Below are positions 17,701 through 32,700 of a DNA stretch of 64,000 nucleotides, piece by piece. The notes under the pieces are model-generated. The model had not been told where the DNA came from. It did no database searches and saw nothing but the letters and a program-made list of their open reading frames with translations. Source of the stretch: Dipetalonema caudispina (taxonomy: Eukaryota > Nematoda > Chromadorea > Rhabditida > Onchocercidae); the NCBI GenBank assembly GCA_013365325.1, contig JABVXV010000250.1:1-64000 (forward strand), read 5' to 3'. The position numbers were made by a program, and so were the translations under genes. Numbering within the stretch: the stretch's first letter is position 1; each line of letters opens with the position of its first letter.

Positions 17701-20700
17701 AACTTATACAAACGAATTTTACTACGTAAACTTCAATATCTGTAACACTCCAGGCATTTTGTGGAATAACTACAAAGAAGTTTGAAAGACCGGAAAGTCC
17801 ATGTAATACAATGATGTTGAATCCGATCCCTTATACCAGAACTATATCTGATATTTTTTTCCTTCTGATATTTGCTATAATTTGTTATCCTATGAAATTT
17901 AAAAATTAGAGGTGAATTTGAAGATCAGAAATTACAGTTTTTATGCTGTCTTTCTTTTTCGATCATTTATGCGAAAGCAGATAAAACACTATCCAGTGAA
18001 TGAAGAGAAGAACAACCTCAGCAAGTAAGAATAACGCTTGAGTACTGTGAGTTGGATCGCGTTTCGAACTATTCGAATCTTTCAGACTTGACCGCATGTT
18101 TGATATACTCCGCCTATCAGCTGCTGAGTTTGAAGTACCCTGAGATGATACCGATAGCTGTGCAGCTGTATCGAAGGTAGGAATCCTGAAAGCGATTGAA
18201 TCCAACAATGTAATGAAATTCAAGAGAAAAGATGCAGGGAAATGTTTGAAAAATATATTTACTTAGTGATTTATCATGCAATACAACATAAACTGTGTAA
18301 CAACTTCCTTACTAATTTAAGTAGATTTCCAAACACATATAACTGCTTGCTAACTAACCTCGGTGGTACTAAAGATGATGTAGAACCACGTAAAGAACTG
18401 TTTTCCGAAGCAGCTAGTGATGTTGGAGCGGTAGCGAACTCCACTACCGGCGATGTTTCTTGCGATTTTTGAGCTGCAATACATTTGGAATTTTACCATC
18501 TTTATTTTCAGAATAGAAAACTACAAAAAATTAGTAATTGAGCTTTCGCGAGATTTTAATGATTTCATGGAGTGGTCATTTCTCAAAACATTCAAAAGGT
18601 TGCGCTTACAAAACCGCTTCCTAGTTAACCCAACCACGAAACGGTTTTATTTGCACATCTTAAATGTTTTGAGAAATGACCACTCTAGGTATCAAGTATT
18701 TTAGAAATCAACATTCACCAGATGAATCATGCTTGACAACCAATGTCCGCTTCAACCAAGTAGTTTGTTCTAACTGCCAACCAACGATAACATTCATAGC
18801 TTCCGTAAGTCTCTGACATGCATCCTGAGCAGCCCGTGATAACTGCTTATCTTCAACAACAGTTGAACTTGTAGCAAGCTGTACGAAATCCACAAGTATA
18901 CTGGAATTCATAAAGACAAAATCAAATTAGGCAGGAGCTAAAAAACAAATCAGAAGTCTTATACAGCACCGAAATGTGTTAATCTTTCAAATTAGTCGAA
19001 ATATTTGCCAGGATTTGGGCAGATTTGATTTTTTTTATGGCCAAAGTAATATGAATAGTGATGTATATAAATAGGCAACTTACATGACTTAATGAAATTT
19101 TAAATCTGAAATTCTAAATTTTCAAAGTCGTAGTGTTTTTTAAAATTTACATGAATTCGATGAAAACAGCCTTCGGTGGTAGTGACATAACCGGTGATTC
19201 CACAAACAATGCTTGTAATGAAGGCCAGCAATTGTAAAGAGCAGTAGAGGGTGTAGCCCTCACACAACCGTGAAGCATTTCCAATAATGCGAGCTCGGTT
19301 GGGAAAGCACTTTGCTGCAACCAATTCTGAACAGGCGAAAGTGAAACTGTTGAAACATTAGTATGGGATTTGTGATGTAACAACTTGAATAATTCAAAAA
19401 CTTGATATTATGAGTTATGAGATCTCAGTGATCATAAGAGACAATTAACAATCTATATTCCATGCATGCTAGCATTCTTGCTATATATGATTACTGTAAA
19501 ACAATTACCTTTTCCAGAGCTGCGCCCGATTTTACGATTTTCCATGCACTTTCCTTCAGTGCTTCAGCAACCGTAGAAATAAGATTTTCGAAAGGGAGAA
19601 TTTTGATACTCAACAAGAGATTGGCAATATCAAGTTGTGCAGGTGAATAATCAAATGACGACTAAAAGTAAGAGAAATGAAATAGTCCATCCGCAATCAA
19701 TATTTGCTGCCTTTTTCTATCCAAATTGAATAACGGAAACATTCAATCTATCAACTTATCAGAAAACAATAATTTATTCTGAAATTTAGAGTATCCAAAT
19801 TCACCAACTCTATTGCATTTTAATTAACCGAAAACTTCCGTAAGAAAAAACCTAACAAATAACCTGATCAGATTCAGTACGTGTAGCAAGCTGTTTCTGT
19901 GATGATAACGAACTTCGGGTCATCCATACCAATGCAAGTGATGATAAAAATGCTTGCTGATGATGTTGTACAATTGGTGAAAGTAAATCGAGAATTAATT
20001 GGCGGATTATCTGAATGTATTTACACCATTGTTTCGGAGCAGTGATACTTAAATGATGAAAGAATTCTTTCTCGTTTTATCGGCGAGAAAAAAATTCTTA
20101 ACATCCTATCGAAGTTCTGCAATGTCCAAGGACTGATTTATCTATTGACCTCCTTTTTTAACCTGTTCTCACGAGTGTAAAGCGAACATTATCAATACAA
20201 CTTCAAAAATGGTTGGTAAATACCGCAGGATTTCCAATAGGCAGATTCGGTTCTCCTTTTCGCAACTGTGTCCAAACATCACAAAGCGTCGCAAGAGCAT
20301 GCGGAAAAGCATTCAGTACATCAGATCGTGCTTGCTTCCAAACATCATCAGCCGTGAGATCAGCAAATTTACTGAGTGCAGCATTCGATGACTATAAGTG
20401 ATTTGAATTGCAACGATAAGATTGCATAGGGGCAAACCAAACTTAAATTTAATGGACTCAATCCCTTTCCTAAATGGCGAATAGTAACCCATAATTACAT
20501 GTGTTTCGAAGTTACTTCACCTAGCTTGACTTTAATACTTGACTTCAAAGACAAACACTATATAATGATACTAAGTCCAATAATCAGGAGAAATTCTTAT
20601 TGCAAAACTTGTGGTTATGAGTTGGGCTTATGGGTAAGGATTGAAATTTCGCTTTTTCTTCCATTGAAAACTACAAAACAAACAATATTAATGTAATGAA

Positions 20701-23700
20701 CCCGATAAATTCTCTGAGGATTCAGCGTGTTCAAATTCAATTATAGCAGAGCAACTCTACATATTATCCGATTTGAATTTGTTAATAATTTACAACTCAC
20801 ATTTCCCACCAATTAGAAAAGAAAAAATCAAGCAGAAAAGAAAAAATTGAAGCGGTGTTAACTTACCCCATTAGCACTATCGCTAAACGAGAAGACCTTA
20901 ACGAGATTAGAAATAAGCTCTGTAGCACCACGTGTACCAGGTATAGCATTCATCACCGAAGATGCCAGCGATGGATTGCTGACTGTTACAACCTGAAAAC
21001 AATCCATAAATTACTATTTATTGGTAATTAGCTTTCACTTTGGCTCGTCATCTAACTTTGATTCAATTTTACAGTCAATCTAATTTCGAAGCCTAAAAGC
21101 CTCCTTCTTATAATATACCAAAGACTGTAAAATTATTTACATATACAAATAACGAATTAATAACGCTTCATCTAAATGAAAATTTCAATTGGATCATCAA
21201 GATCGTTGGACTACCTACTGCAACAAATCTCTTCATCAAGCAACACAGTCTCACGCTAATATGCATTTGGCCCACTAATAGACCCCCTGCCTTTTAGTGG
21301 ACCAAGTTGCTTAACCTTAACCTGCTAAAATGTCAAATTATTTTTTCAACTTTCGACCATATGCCAAGCTGTTTCAGACACTACCCAAACTTTATTAAAT
21401 CTGAAGAAAACAGATTACTAAACAAAATGTTGTGAAAGCAAAAATATGTAAGTTACAGCTTGTTACCTATATAAATTAGTAATGAAAAAAAAAAAAAAAA
21501 AGAATTTTTCAGTAATGCAGTTTTCTATTTTACGAAGGGATACCTGTGAAGGCTGATTGGCCAGTGTTAAAGTAGTACCGGTTTGAGATGTATTATCGAT
21601 AAGGCAATAATGAAAGAACATGTTCAACGTTTCCAATATCTATAAAACAAATTCTCTTTGGAAAAGTCAATTCTACAAATTTTCATTTGGTCTGAATGAA
21701 TCATGACACAGAATTTTAATACTGGATCATTTTTTAGGATAGCAAAGGTTTGAGGAAACACAATATGATACTTTCAGCTCTGACAGAATCTAAACTCACA
21801 GAATGTAATTTAAAATAGACAAAGAGAAAATTATAGTAGATAATAGTTTCGAATAATTCGACAATTAAAAGTATTAATAGGTGATTTTGATAGGAATATA
21901 TTAAACAAAGCATGACTGAGTTTAAATTCCATCAGCGAGCTACTTACAAGTACTCTTTGCACCATCCTATTTCAAGCAAAATCAGATTATGAAGATAAAA
22001 AGGAACGAGCGAACGCTCTGAAACAATGCCAAATTATGCGATTCGTCAGAAACATCTTAATGAATTGCGTGATTCTATTTGGAGAAAAAAGTTATGTATA
22101 TAAAAAATCCTACTCCGATAGCATAATTGGTCGGATAGGATGGCTTGTCCTGATTGATACCTACAGGAAGGATAGGAATTGATTCAGTCGATGAAGTACT
22201 GTGCATTTTATCATCAGTAGGAGAATATGCGGCATTTACGGCAGACTCTAAATTCTTGCACAGCTGTTCAACAATATGCACCGAAAATGTGGACAACGAT
22301 CTGAAATATAGTTCCTAAGAAAATCTATAGAATTTTGGTTTCATATTTCATTCCGCTTTATTTATTTAAGTATTTCATTATATTCTAGTTATAAATATGT
22401 GTAATTTACCTATCCAAAAATGGCAGTATTCGTACGACAAATGTAAGCCACTGCTCCTGTTCAGCTGAATGTTTCTTGAGGGCATTCAAGATAGTTAGTA
22501 GGAACATACGCAATTCAACCATGCCAATATATGGTTCGCGAAGCGTTGCACGATGCTGTGGTGAATTATAAATTTGATGGTTTAGCGACAACTTATCTAT
22601 ACCACTGCTATTCTGAAATTATGGTTAACTATTTAAGATTTTTTGATAAATGAATTCATATTCCACAGTTTCCAATTTTTAAGATGTAAAAAATTTCTTA
22701 ATATATACCAACTGATAGCTTATTCAAATTATATTATGGATAATTTTAGCCATCATTACTTCCACCTGTCAAGTAAATATTACTTATTGCTCTCTTTTTC
22801 AAACTGGCCATTTAATACAATATTATTAGCAAGATTTACTTATTCGTATGTTTACTTGTTGAAGTGCGCTTGCTAACTATGATTTCCCTGAAATTTTCTG
22901 TTCGTCGATTTACTACACACTGAGTGAGCTCAAATTCTGCTAACTTTCAAATTTCTATTTAAAACCGAATACGTCAGCCCTAACCAGAAAAAATTTAAGT
23001 AACTACTTGATCAGTGAAATTTCGAAATCCATTTTTGATCACCAATTCCAGTTGTATGACAGTGGCACTTAAATCTAGCAGTGAGCTTTGATAACCAACG
23101 ATTAAATCACAGAAATTACTGCTGGATGTTGTAGTGCCATCATTGAATTCCAATATATCTACTGATAATGGAACTCTATAAATAATCAAATTTTGAATGC
23201 AAGAATGAAAGACAAAATCTTAAAAATATGAAAAAATGAGTCAAACTTGTGTTGCATTGCACGGTTGGAGAGTCTTGGTTGAAAAAAATTGTCGTTATAT
23301 TCATTGCAGTCAATTTTTTTGCTAGGGAAAAAATTTTGTAACTTTTCAAGAAATTGAAAATTTTCTAACGACGGTAACTTACATTTCGGCGTTATTATGC
23401 TGTCGAACATTATGAACAGAAGTTAGAAGAGAATGCAGCAAGCATTTTTGAAGCTTTGAACGTTGTAGCAGGCCATGAATGTAAGCAGTTAAAGCCCGAG
23501 ACTGATTCTCTTGGATCAACGCTATTAATCCACGCACTAACTCGGTGAGAAAATCCAAAACTGCCATCTAAAATAACATTACTAACCAGTACCAAATTTA
23601 AAATTTCGCTGATAATTTATTTCTCAACATTATATAATTATTTTCCGGCATTATTTCCAGTAACACAAACTAGACAGAAATGTACTTTTTTCCAATTAGC

Positions 23701-26700
23701 CGATAGCCTGAGAGTGCGAGAATATACACGAATCAATCGCTCATTTGGATTCTCAACAAGCGTCAAGAACCTTTGAAGTTCAAAGACTGGATTTAAACTG
23801 ACTGTAAAATTTACCTTACATTTCCAAGCATTGCGTAAATCAAGACTAGAAACATTAGCAGTAGGAGAATTGACAAAATATGATCGAAGGAAATGTAAAG
23901 AAATCTGGAATATGTTAATATTAAAATTTTGAATTAATTTCAATCGCAAGCGAAAGTTAGATCACATAAAATTACTTAACGATAATTAGCAACCGAACTG
24001 CTTAGAACCAGAAATATTTGAGACATTTTAAATAAGAAAGTTATAAACCCATGGATTAATTATCAACATAATTGGATGAATTAAGGAAGAAAACTTCTAA
24101 ATCTTCAACAGCAAGAATTTGAACTTCAAGCTTCTCTACTTACTCTCCGAAACATTAGTTTAAAAGGATCAGAAATATACATAAAGCAAACTTACAGTCA
24201 TAAAGAGTTCAAGGAAGGTATAATGCTTATATTTTAATGTATCGCTCCCGCTCGTACTATCCGACTCAGCAGCCCAAAAATCCTGCCCTAATATGGAACG
24301 AATGTGACGTGACACAAGGTCCATTAATTGCCCAGACGCAGCGCTTGATGGAGATTTCGGAAGTGAAGCAGTTCCAGATGAAACCATACAACTGAAAATT
24401 TGATTTCTTTTGTTGAGCATTCAAACAGCCGTTATTCTGCTACAAATTTGAGTTTCCACCTTTCCTTCAACGACTATCCTAAAGTAATCGTTGAGAACAA
24501 GAAATTTTTACTCTGAAATACAGTTAAGTAAAATAAATTCATAAATCAGACTTGGAACAGGAAAATAAATTGAAATATTTGGAAAAGATATTTAGCATAG
24601 ATATAGGATATCACTTTTCAGACGACTCACTTAATAATAAGCCTGGGAGTTAGAAAGCTGAGCTTCGTCCGCATCAGTGCAATTAACATTCGGAATACTT
24701 TTTCAGAGCGCGCTAAATCCACCGTTTGGCCACTTTCTGCATACAGCAACATATGGGCATGTAGTTCGTGGCATAATGGTTGCACTTCATCACCAGTTGC
24801 TTCCAGTCGAGGCAGTTCCGATGTATCGAATAATCTGAGCAAGTATACAAATAACTTTTTAAAACAAACAAAAATAGAAATTTCGGATGAAAAATAGTAG
24901 TAAAAGTTTTGGCTTAGGAATTTAAAACTGAAATGACGTCAAGAGCAAGCCTTACTTAAGTTCTTGTGCAGACATCGTGAATATGCTTTCTTGCAATGAA
25001 TCTTGCCTTCGATGACCTCTAGAGCGTTTTAAGTTCTCAGAAATTGGTGGACCAGTATCAAAAAGTTTCCACGATGAACCCACAGCAGGTGATTGCGATT
25101 CTGTTCTCTTCTGTGATGCACTTGCTGCGACCCTGAAATTTGTTAAAATTCCGGTAATATTAAATTCTAAAAATCTGAATTTCCAGAAGGCAATTTGAGT
25201 GCTACGCATCTGGCAGTAATCAACATGATACGCTCTTATTATTTTGGACACACTAAATTGAAAGTTTAATGTGATTCAGTAATCGGAAAGCCATCATAAA
25301 GGCATACAAACGAACCCAGATGACTCTTCTTTTTCGCTAATTTCGCTCTCGGTACCATGTGTATCACTGATCAGTGTAATTTGAACATGGGAACATAACC
25401 GTTCACCGGCAAAGTAAGCTTGTACTTCCATTTCACTTTCTTCTTGAGCACAAATACAGTCAAGGATATACTGCAACGTCTCCACTACTTCATGATCCAG
25501 CGAATCTAGTGATGCTGTTTCAACAGAATCCTGAAATGAATTTCAAAAATACTGTTCAAATTCCTGTATAATGTATTATAAATTGAAAATAAGGCTTGCA
25601 TCCTACTTCCTCTAACAGTAACCCCAGTGTAATGTGTTCATATCGTTCCAAAAAAATAATACAAAATTAAGATTGGAATATGTGCTTTCTGAAATTATTA
25701 CAAGCATATAAATATATGTGGACATTCCGCTGATATCATACTAAGCTTACCAAAAGAAATTTAACAATTGTCGGCTGTTTAATGACCCAATATTTCTTGA
25801 TAAAGTTTCATGAAAATTATCATAAAACGATTATGGATTACGTACATTATCATCATCAAACATTGGTATGTCTGATACAGTTCTGCGATGAGTCTTTTGC
25901 GCTTCGCTTGTTACATTCATGTCCATCGTACCACTGTTATCGCCTTCTTGCAACAAACGATTTCGTAATTCAGTCAACCAAGCTGGATATCTGAAAAGAT
26001 TCCCAACAGATTCTCTGATAAGATCAGTGTATTTATTAATAACAATGACAAAAAAAGTTTCAAACTTTCCAAACAAATTTTTAAGCAAAAATCTCAAAAT
26101 TATCACAGTTTCATTAATTCTTCAAAAACGAACTCTCCGGTCCTTAATCTTTCAAACGCTGTGGAAGCTTCGGCTAAATGTCGTTTAGCTTCGTTTGAAC
26201 CTGTTACTGAAACATCTTCGCATAAATGATGTAGTGATTGATGACCACCATCAGTCAACAATGTAATAGCACAAACATCGGGTGGTATATGCGGGAACTG
26301 AAAGAAAGAAATGCAATTTTAAGATTTTAGTTCTAGACTTTTGAATTTATCCCTAAATTTGTAAGTTTCATAGGATAGCGAATATCAGAATGAAATAAAT
26401 ATTACAGTTATTTCTGGTATAATAGAACAACATTTATAATAGATACACATACTTTTCTTTCATAATTGAAAAACGCAAATTTCTTGCACAACTTTTACTT
26501 TGGCCCATTCAATCAACTTTGGTACTTTTTAACAGCTAAATACAATGCTAATGGCTTGCCAGATTTAGAAATCCCTAAAATACTAATCCTCACTAATAAT
26601 AAATATAAACCTTCTCTTTATTCATTCTGCGGTGCATACTGAGATACTGAATTGAAACACGTGAGGTACTCGGATTCAGCAGCATAGTAGCCCACATCTG

Positions 26701-29700
26701 AAATATGTGATGAAATCTGTTTAATCTTCATCATTCATAACTTCGTTATCATTAGATATCAGCAAAATTCTCTGGGATTTAACATAAGCCAAAACTGAAG
26801 AAACGGCTAGTTTCACCTATAATAAATATTAATGAAGTTCGTAATATGGTCAACGAAAGGATTTGCTTGAACGGTGATTTGACAAAGCACAGTGGTCTAC
26901 ATTATCACCCTCATTAGCAGCACTATGGGGAATTGGCGGCAATAAATATGCAAAAAGTAAAATAAAGATAGAGATTGTTTATCAAATACGTCGCATGAAC
27001 CTGCAGAATATATGGCAAATCCGAGTGCTGAGCACAGTCATTGAACCAAGAGGCCGAAATATTTTTCAATTCTGCTTTATCATAACCAATGGTATCATCG
27101 GATAGAAAACCCAATAAAAGCATGACAACCCTTCAAAGAGCTCAAATTGTAATCAATTTTCAATCAATATTAGTTAAGTAAAACCGGATTCAGTTAATTA
27201 GCGAAAGTCAATCGAACTAATTTAATCTCTACATCGAACCAATATTATGGATTTCCTTACTCTTTTATTTTCTGTTCTCATCTGGTATTTTGGCTTAATG
27301 ATCAAATACAGCTGGAACTTTATGATTGAAGCTAGGAAAAAAATTGAAGATTGCACAATTACCAAACCTGTTGAACGGCTTAGATGATAATCCAAGATAG
27401 AGTTCCTCGGTTGCAGATGGTCGATTCAACATCCATAAAGTTCGAAATTTTTTAGCAGCAGAGCAACTTAGGTCCTAAAAAAATAAATAAAATACTACCG
27501 CACAAAATTATTCAGGAATCATTTCCTCTGATGCACTTGGAATTTTAATGATGAAGAATTCGAAAGAACAACAAAGATTCCATACCCTATTTATGTTTGT
27601 AAGATTGTTAACGATCAAATCCTCGACATCGCTACTCGGTTCAGAATGCTTCCGTGAATGAAATAAGCAAAGCAATCGAGCGCTTGTCGAATAATAATAT
27701 GCCTTGTCGCTTTGGTCCAGATATGACCAAAGAATCTTGGCAGCCTTCTGAAAATGGAAAATGAGAAGGAATAATTAAAACGTGGGAAAAATGAAAATTT
27801 CCATAAGTTAGGGAGACATTTCTCGAGATTTCAATAGAAGCAGGGTGCAAGACATCTCTGATTGTGACACAACTGCACGTGAAACATGAAAAAAAATCAG
27901 CTTTCAAAAATGATGGTACCTAAAATTCAGGTATCTTTTAATTCAATCCACTCCCTAATTATGTTAGTAATGATTTTTGATCGAAAAAAGTACTTTACCT
28001 TAAAAATGCCGTCATCATCTAAACGTTTCAAGTCCGCTTCAGAGATCAGTGGTTTCAATAAGATAGTTGTCCTTTCTTTACTATCCCTGAAAGCCTCAAG
28101 CATTATGTCACAGTTATTTTCGTCTTACTTAAATTAGATCATTGAACAGACGATCCACTTCTGCATGCAAAAAGAGTATATTTTTTCTAAAATCAAAACA
28201 AAAACTCTTTGGAATTTGAAAAAGCATAGCGAATATTTTAATTCGCTTTGCTTTGTATAGGATTAAAGGTAGTGTAAAATTTAGATAGGAAATTCAGCAA
28301 AAATTTGGAATTTTGAACGATTGAAACCTCTTCTGTCGCTGCAACATAGCAGCATGCTGTTCAGCAACTGAAATACTCCTAACGTAGACATAAGTTATCA
28401 GATCCAAAGCATTCGCACGAGCAAACATATCTGTTACCCGGATTTCAGGAACATGATGATTCACTGCAAAAAGTAATGATTAAGAGTGATAAGCGATAAA
28501 TAAAATCCAAAAATTGGGTTTAAATACTAATATTTGTTAAAATGTATAAATTTTAGTGACTTTTTAAAGAGAATGTTAAATAATCTGATAGCGCACAGTA
28601 AAGAAATGAATTCAATAAAATCAAATCAAACCAAAATGCTTAAACTGAATTAGGCAGAAAAACAGAAAAGGATATAATGTAAAGAAAATAACAAATATCA
28701 GAAACATGATAAATATCAAAAAATGGAACCTTTGAAATTCACGGAGGCATCCCATTCATCCAGTGACAATATGCTCAACAAAGCGCTTAACCAAACTGGA
28801 TAATTATTTGACACATGCCGTTTACGATATCCCATACCTGTGGAATATAATACGAACTAATGAATATTTTGTTTCGATACTGTCAACAAAAACAATGGAC
28901 GCTAGGTAGAAAGGAATGAAAACGATTCACGAACTTCGAAAACTGGAAGGTAGCACACTTGAACATATAGTAAAGGAGAGAATAATATTTAACAAATAAA
29001 AACATACTATCGATTTCCTGTGCACCTAAATCATATATGGGAAAATCGGCAAATTCTCGTGTCAAAGTTGAAATTGCATGAAATGCTTTTAGACGTTCTG
29101 TATCTCGTTCTTTGCAATACCACTCACATATCTGTGCAAGAAGTCGCTGACAACTACTTAAACAATTCTCTACTCTCCATTGTTCTGCAATACAACAAGT
29201 GAAGGTGATTTGCGATTTGTTATTAAGTCTAAGTCACTAACTCAATCCATTAACCTATAAAGCATTAGCTAATACGAAATTTTAATTTCAGAATTTGAAT
29301 GAATGTTTGTGAAGTTAAATATTTTTGAAGTGAATAGATTATAAAAGCATTCCAATTCATCCACCCGTCATGTGTCATGTGACATATCAATTTTGAAGAA
29401 ACCTTTGATTGCGCCTCTTTCTGTGGACGGTTTCTCCACTGAATCAATTTCTTCGTAGCGTACTATTTCATATACCTCACCACGTTTTCGTGTAACAACT
29501 AAAATTTGCAGTCAGTAAAATTTCTAAGACTCTGATCAATAGAACATTTCTGAACTTTTCGCGAAAAAGCAAAGGAATACAAAAAGTGCAAAATTAGTAA
29601 AGGACACTAAATTTTAGATTTCAAAGACTTTTCAAAATTATCAGGTTGAAAGCCCTTTATCGTTTTGGGTGCTTCGAATCAGATTCTGCTCATTCCGTGG

Positions 29701-32700
29701 ACATTATTATTATTGCTAATTAACTAACACTGTATTGATTTATTATTACGAGTTCAATAAATTTAAGATGTTTTCGAAAGCTTTTTTAGGTATTAACCTC
29801 CAGCTTCCATAACAATAGCACTTTGATTGACTTCATTTAGGATTGCTTTTGCAACAATTAGGAGTCGAACAAGTAGTTGACCGTCTATCGATGCAACATT
29901 CTTCTCAGCCACAGTGGTGAGGATGGATGATAACAACTGCGGTAAGTACCGTTCACGGATATCACCGTGAGAGTCCAATTCTATCGTATTCAGGCAAAAT
30001 AATACTATCTACAAATAGATTCTATAATAAATGTCTAACTAATATCTCGATCTGGCCGAAATTGTCAAAAATAACTGTCTTCCTTAATTTAGAATCTTGA
30101 AGATAATCCCTTAACAAATTTCGGCACAAATCAGAAAGGATTACTAATTCCACAAGACATCATTGCCTATCATACATCAGATTATTTCGACAAACTACTC
30201 CGTTTAAAAATAAATTGTAAAAACAAACTCGAAAAAAAAAAAGACAGGACCTGTGGGAAGTTCGCCAATTCTTGAGTCATTCTTCGTTCTTCCTCTTCTT
30301 TTAACATTTTTACTTCATTTGTCAATAAATGCGGATCTACTGCACCATTTTGCTGTTCTTTTTGCTTTTGCTGTATTAACCTCAAAATGATTGTTTATGA
30401 AATCAACTATGCAATGTAGAATGCCACTCAAGACAATGTCTTTGTGCTTTTTAGATTTAAGGAATTTATTTACCGAACATCTATGACTTATATGGATAAA
30501 CTCTATGCTTTTTGCAATAGTTAAGAAAACCTCCCTGGAAATACACCGCCCACCGCTATTACTGTCCATTAAAAGAAAACTTCAATATATACGACATACG
30601 ATCAGTATGCCGCACTTTTTAGTATTCATTCATTACGTAACAGTGAATATCTCTAAGGACCTCCAATGTCTCTATCATACAAAATAAAATATGAATTTAC
30701 AATTTGAGTTTTCGTTCAAGAAAATCCCAAATAAACCCAACATCAAGCGAATTCATCAACAGATTTATTGTTTTTCTGAATTCTTCCAATCGTTTAACCT
30801 GAAAAGTTAAATTCAAACGGAGATCAAACATAGTTTTGGAAATTTCCGTATTGGTGTAAATAGTTCACCGAACAGTGTAACACTGAACCGTTGTAAATAA
30901 TGTAACATAAATACCTGTTCGGCGGAAGTCTCTTCAGATACTGATAGGATGCTTAATCGTGACTGCCGTGAACTGATAGAGGATTTACTCGTAACACTAA
31001 ACCGCCGAGTCTCTTCATTAATCGTTTCTATAGAAGTTGATAACCTTTTTGTTCTACTTAATAGTTTCTCTTTCTGCAAAAAGTGCATTTTAAACTAATA
31101 TGAATATAAAATTTTAAACTCCAAAGTTTCAGTCTATGTGGAGCCAAATCATAGAAGTTATCAGTGACAAGAAATAGTCCATTTGATGCAAAATAACATT
31201 CATATTCATGGGACCATTTTAAAACCATATAATCCAAACAATGAAATGCTAATGTCAACCTCGACTAAAATCGATTCCAATCTTGTATCATTCTTAGAAG
31301 CTGCTTCCAACAAAATTAGTAATGTTTCTTCAAGAAACAGAGAGCCTAGTTCAGGTCGATCCATAAAGTATAATAACAAACGTGCAACGCGCACTTCCGT
31401 ATACTGGATTTGATGCTCCTGGAATAAAAATAAATTTGGGTTTATGAAAAACTAAAGTCCATTCTAGCAGTGCAACATTTTCGAAATTTGCAGTTCAATA
31501 ATAGTAGACGAGAAGAGGTATATATGAAAAAAAGCGGAACAGTATTTTTGACAGCAAAGTCAACGAGCTCGAGCTAGGAGTAAAAACACTCAATTACATG
31601 CTCTTTTTAATGTTACTTCTCAAAAGCGTACAGGAAGCGCAAGAAAATCCCAAATGGCTCACCTTCGTGCCGTCCCACGAGGCAAGACCACTAGTTACTT
31701 GAACTGTATCTAATTTCAGATATTCTTCAACCGCTTTCCTCGCAATCGGCAAAGCATAAGTGCTTAAACAAATTTTGTTAAATATAACTTGACTGAATTT
31801 GATCAACGTTTGAACCAAACTTCCCAGCCTATGACTCCAAATTTTGGAAAGAGCCTCCTCTAGTCTAGATTTACGCATCAACATTTTCGATAATAAAAAG
31901 GAAAAAGTGAACGAAAGTTGTAATACATGAAAAAAGTAGTGTCAAGCTGTTCGTCCACTCCAGCAACGGGCAAACCAGTAACAGCTGAATCACCAACACG
32001 ATTCAATAACCACTGATACAAACGCCTATTCAAGCTCATATCCCTGCGAAGTACCAAAAAAAGACAACGCCTGAGGAGCTGAAAAAATGAATATTAACAA
32101 AACTTGCTTTTATAAATATGAATATAAGTTAAGCTTGATTTTCTTCAAGTCATAATTTCCGTAGTGGAAGTTTTGTATCAGTTATAATAAAATGCTTAGT
32201 GAGCAAATGAAATATAACATCTTAAATTATACTTATTTTCAACAAACAGTTCTGGTAATTAAATTTCAAACACGCACGTAAAATATATTTTTACCTGAAC
32301 AAAATCTTCTCTTACGAGATGATCGGAATTTAGTGGGAAAGCAGAAGATAAAAAATCCAATAAGTGACGTTGAACAAGTGTTGAGCCATCATCATCTGCT
32401 GCTGCGCAAAGAGCCGCTATCTGAAAAATCAATAAATGGCAAATTCCAAAGCGAAATTTTCATAAGATCAGATCAATCAAGAGTTTTTTCTTTTTAAAAG
32501 ATGCAAAACATTCATGATTTCATAGATGAAAAAGTAACATTGACAGTACCATATGATCAATGTTATTTCCCATGATGTACTCCTGATCGTGCATACTTTT
32601 TCGACGGTTAAATTTCGCATTTACATACATCAACGCCGGAAGACGAACAGATGGCGAACCAAGGACTGCTTCCCAAAGGCATGCAAAATATGCTTCCGGA

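Noticed and set aside
18242..20401. Plus-strand frames of 60-76 codons within pad-1
   Set aside because: They are antisense shadows of phase-consistent pad-1 exons with clear Dopey similarity on the minus strand.
21948..21966. A 19-nt micro-exon in pad-1 with TAG acceptor and GTAAGT donor
   Set aside because: Both neighbouring exons meet in phase 0, so inserting 19 bases breaks the frame and reaches a stop in the next exon.
30315..30569. Additional pad-1 exon ([15 protein letters not shown]...)
   Set aside because: The flanking exons 30701-30798 and 30251-30380 already join in phase through a TTTTGAG acceptor, and this frame has no suitable acceptor and donor pair.
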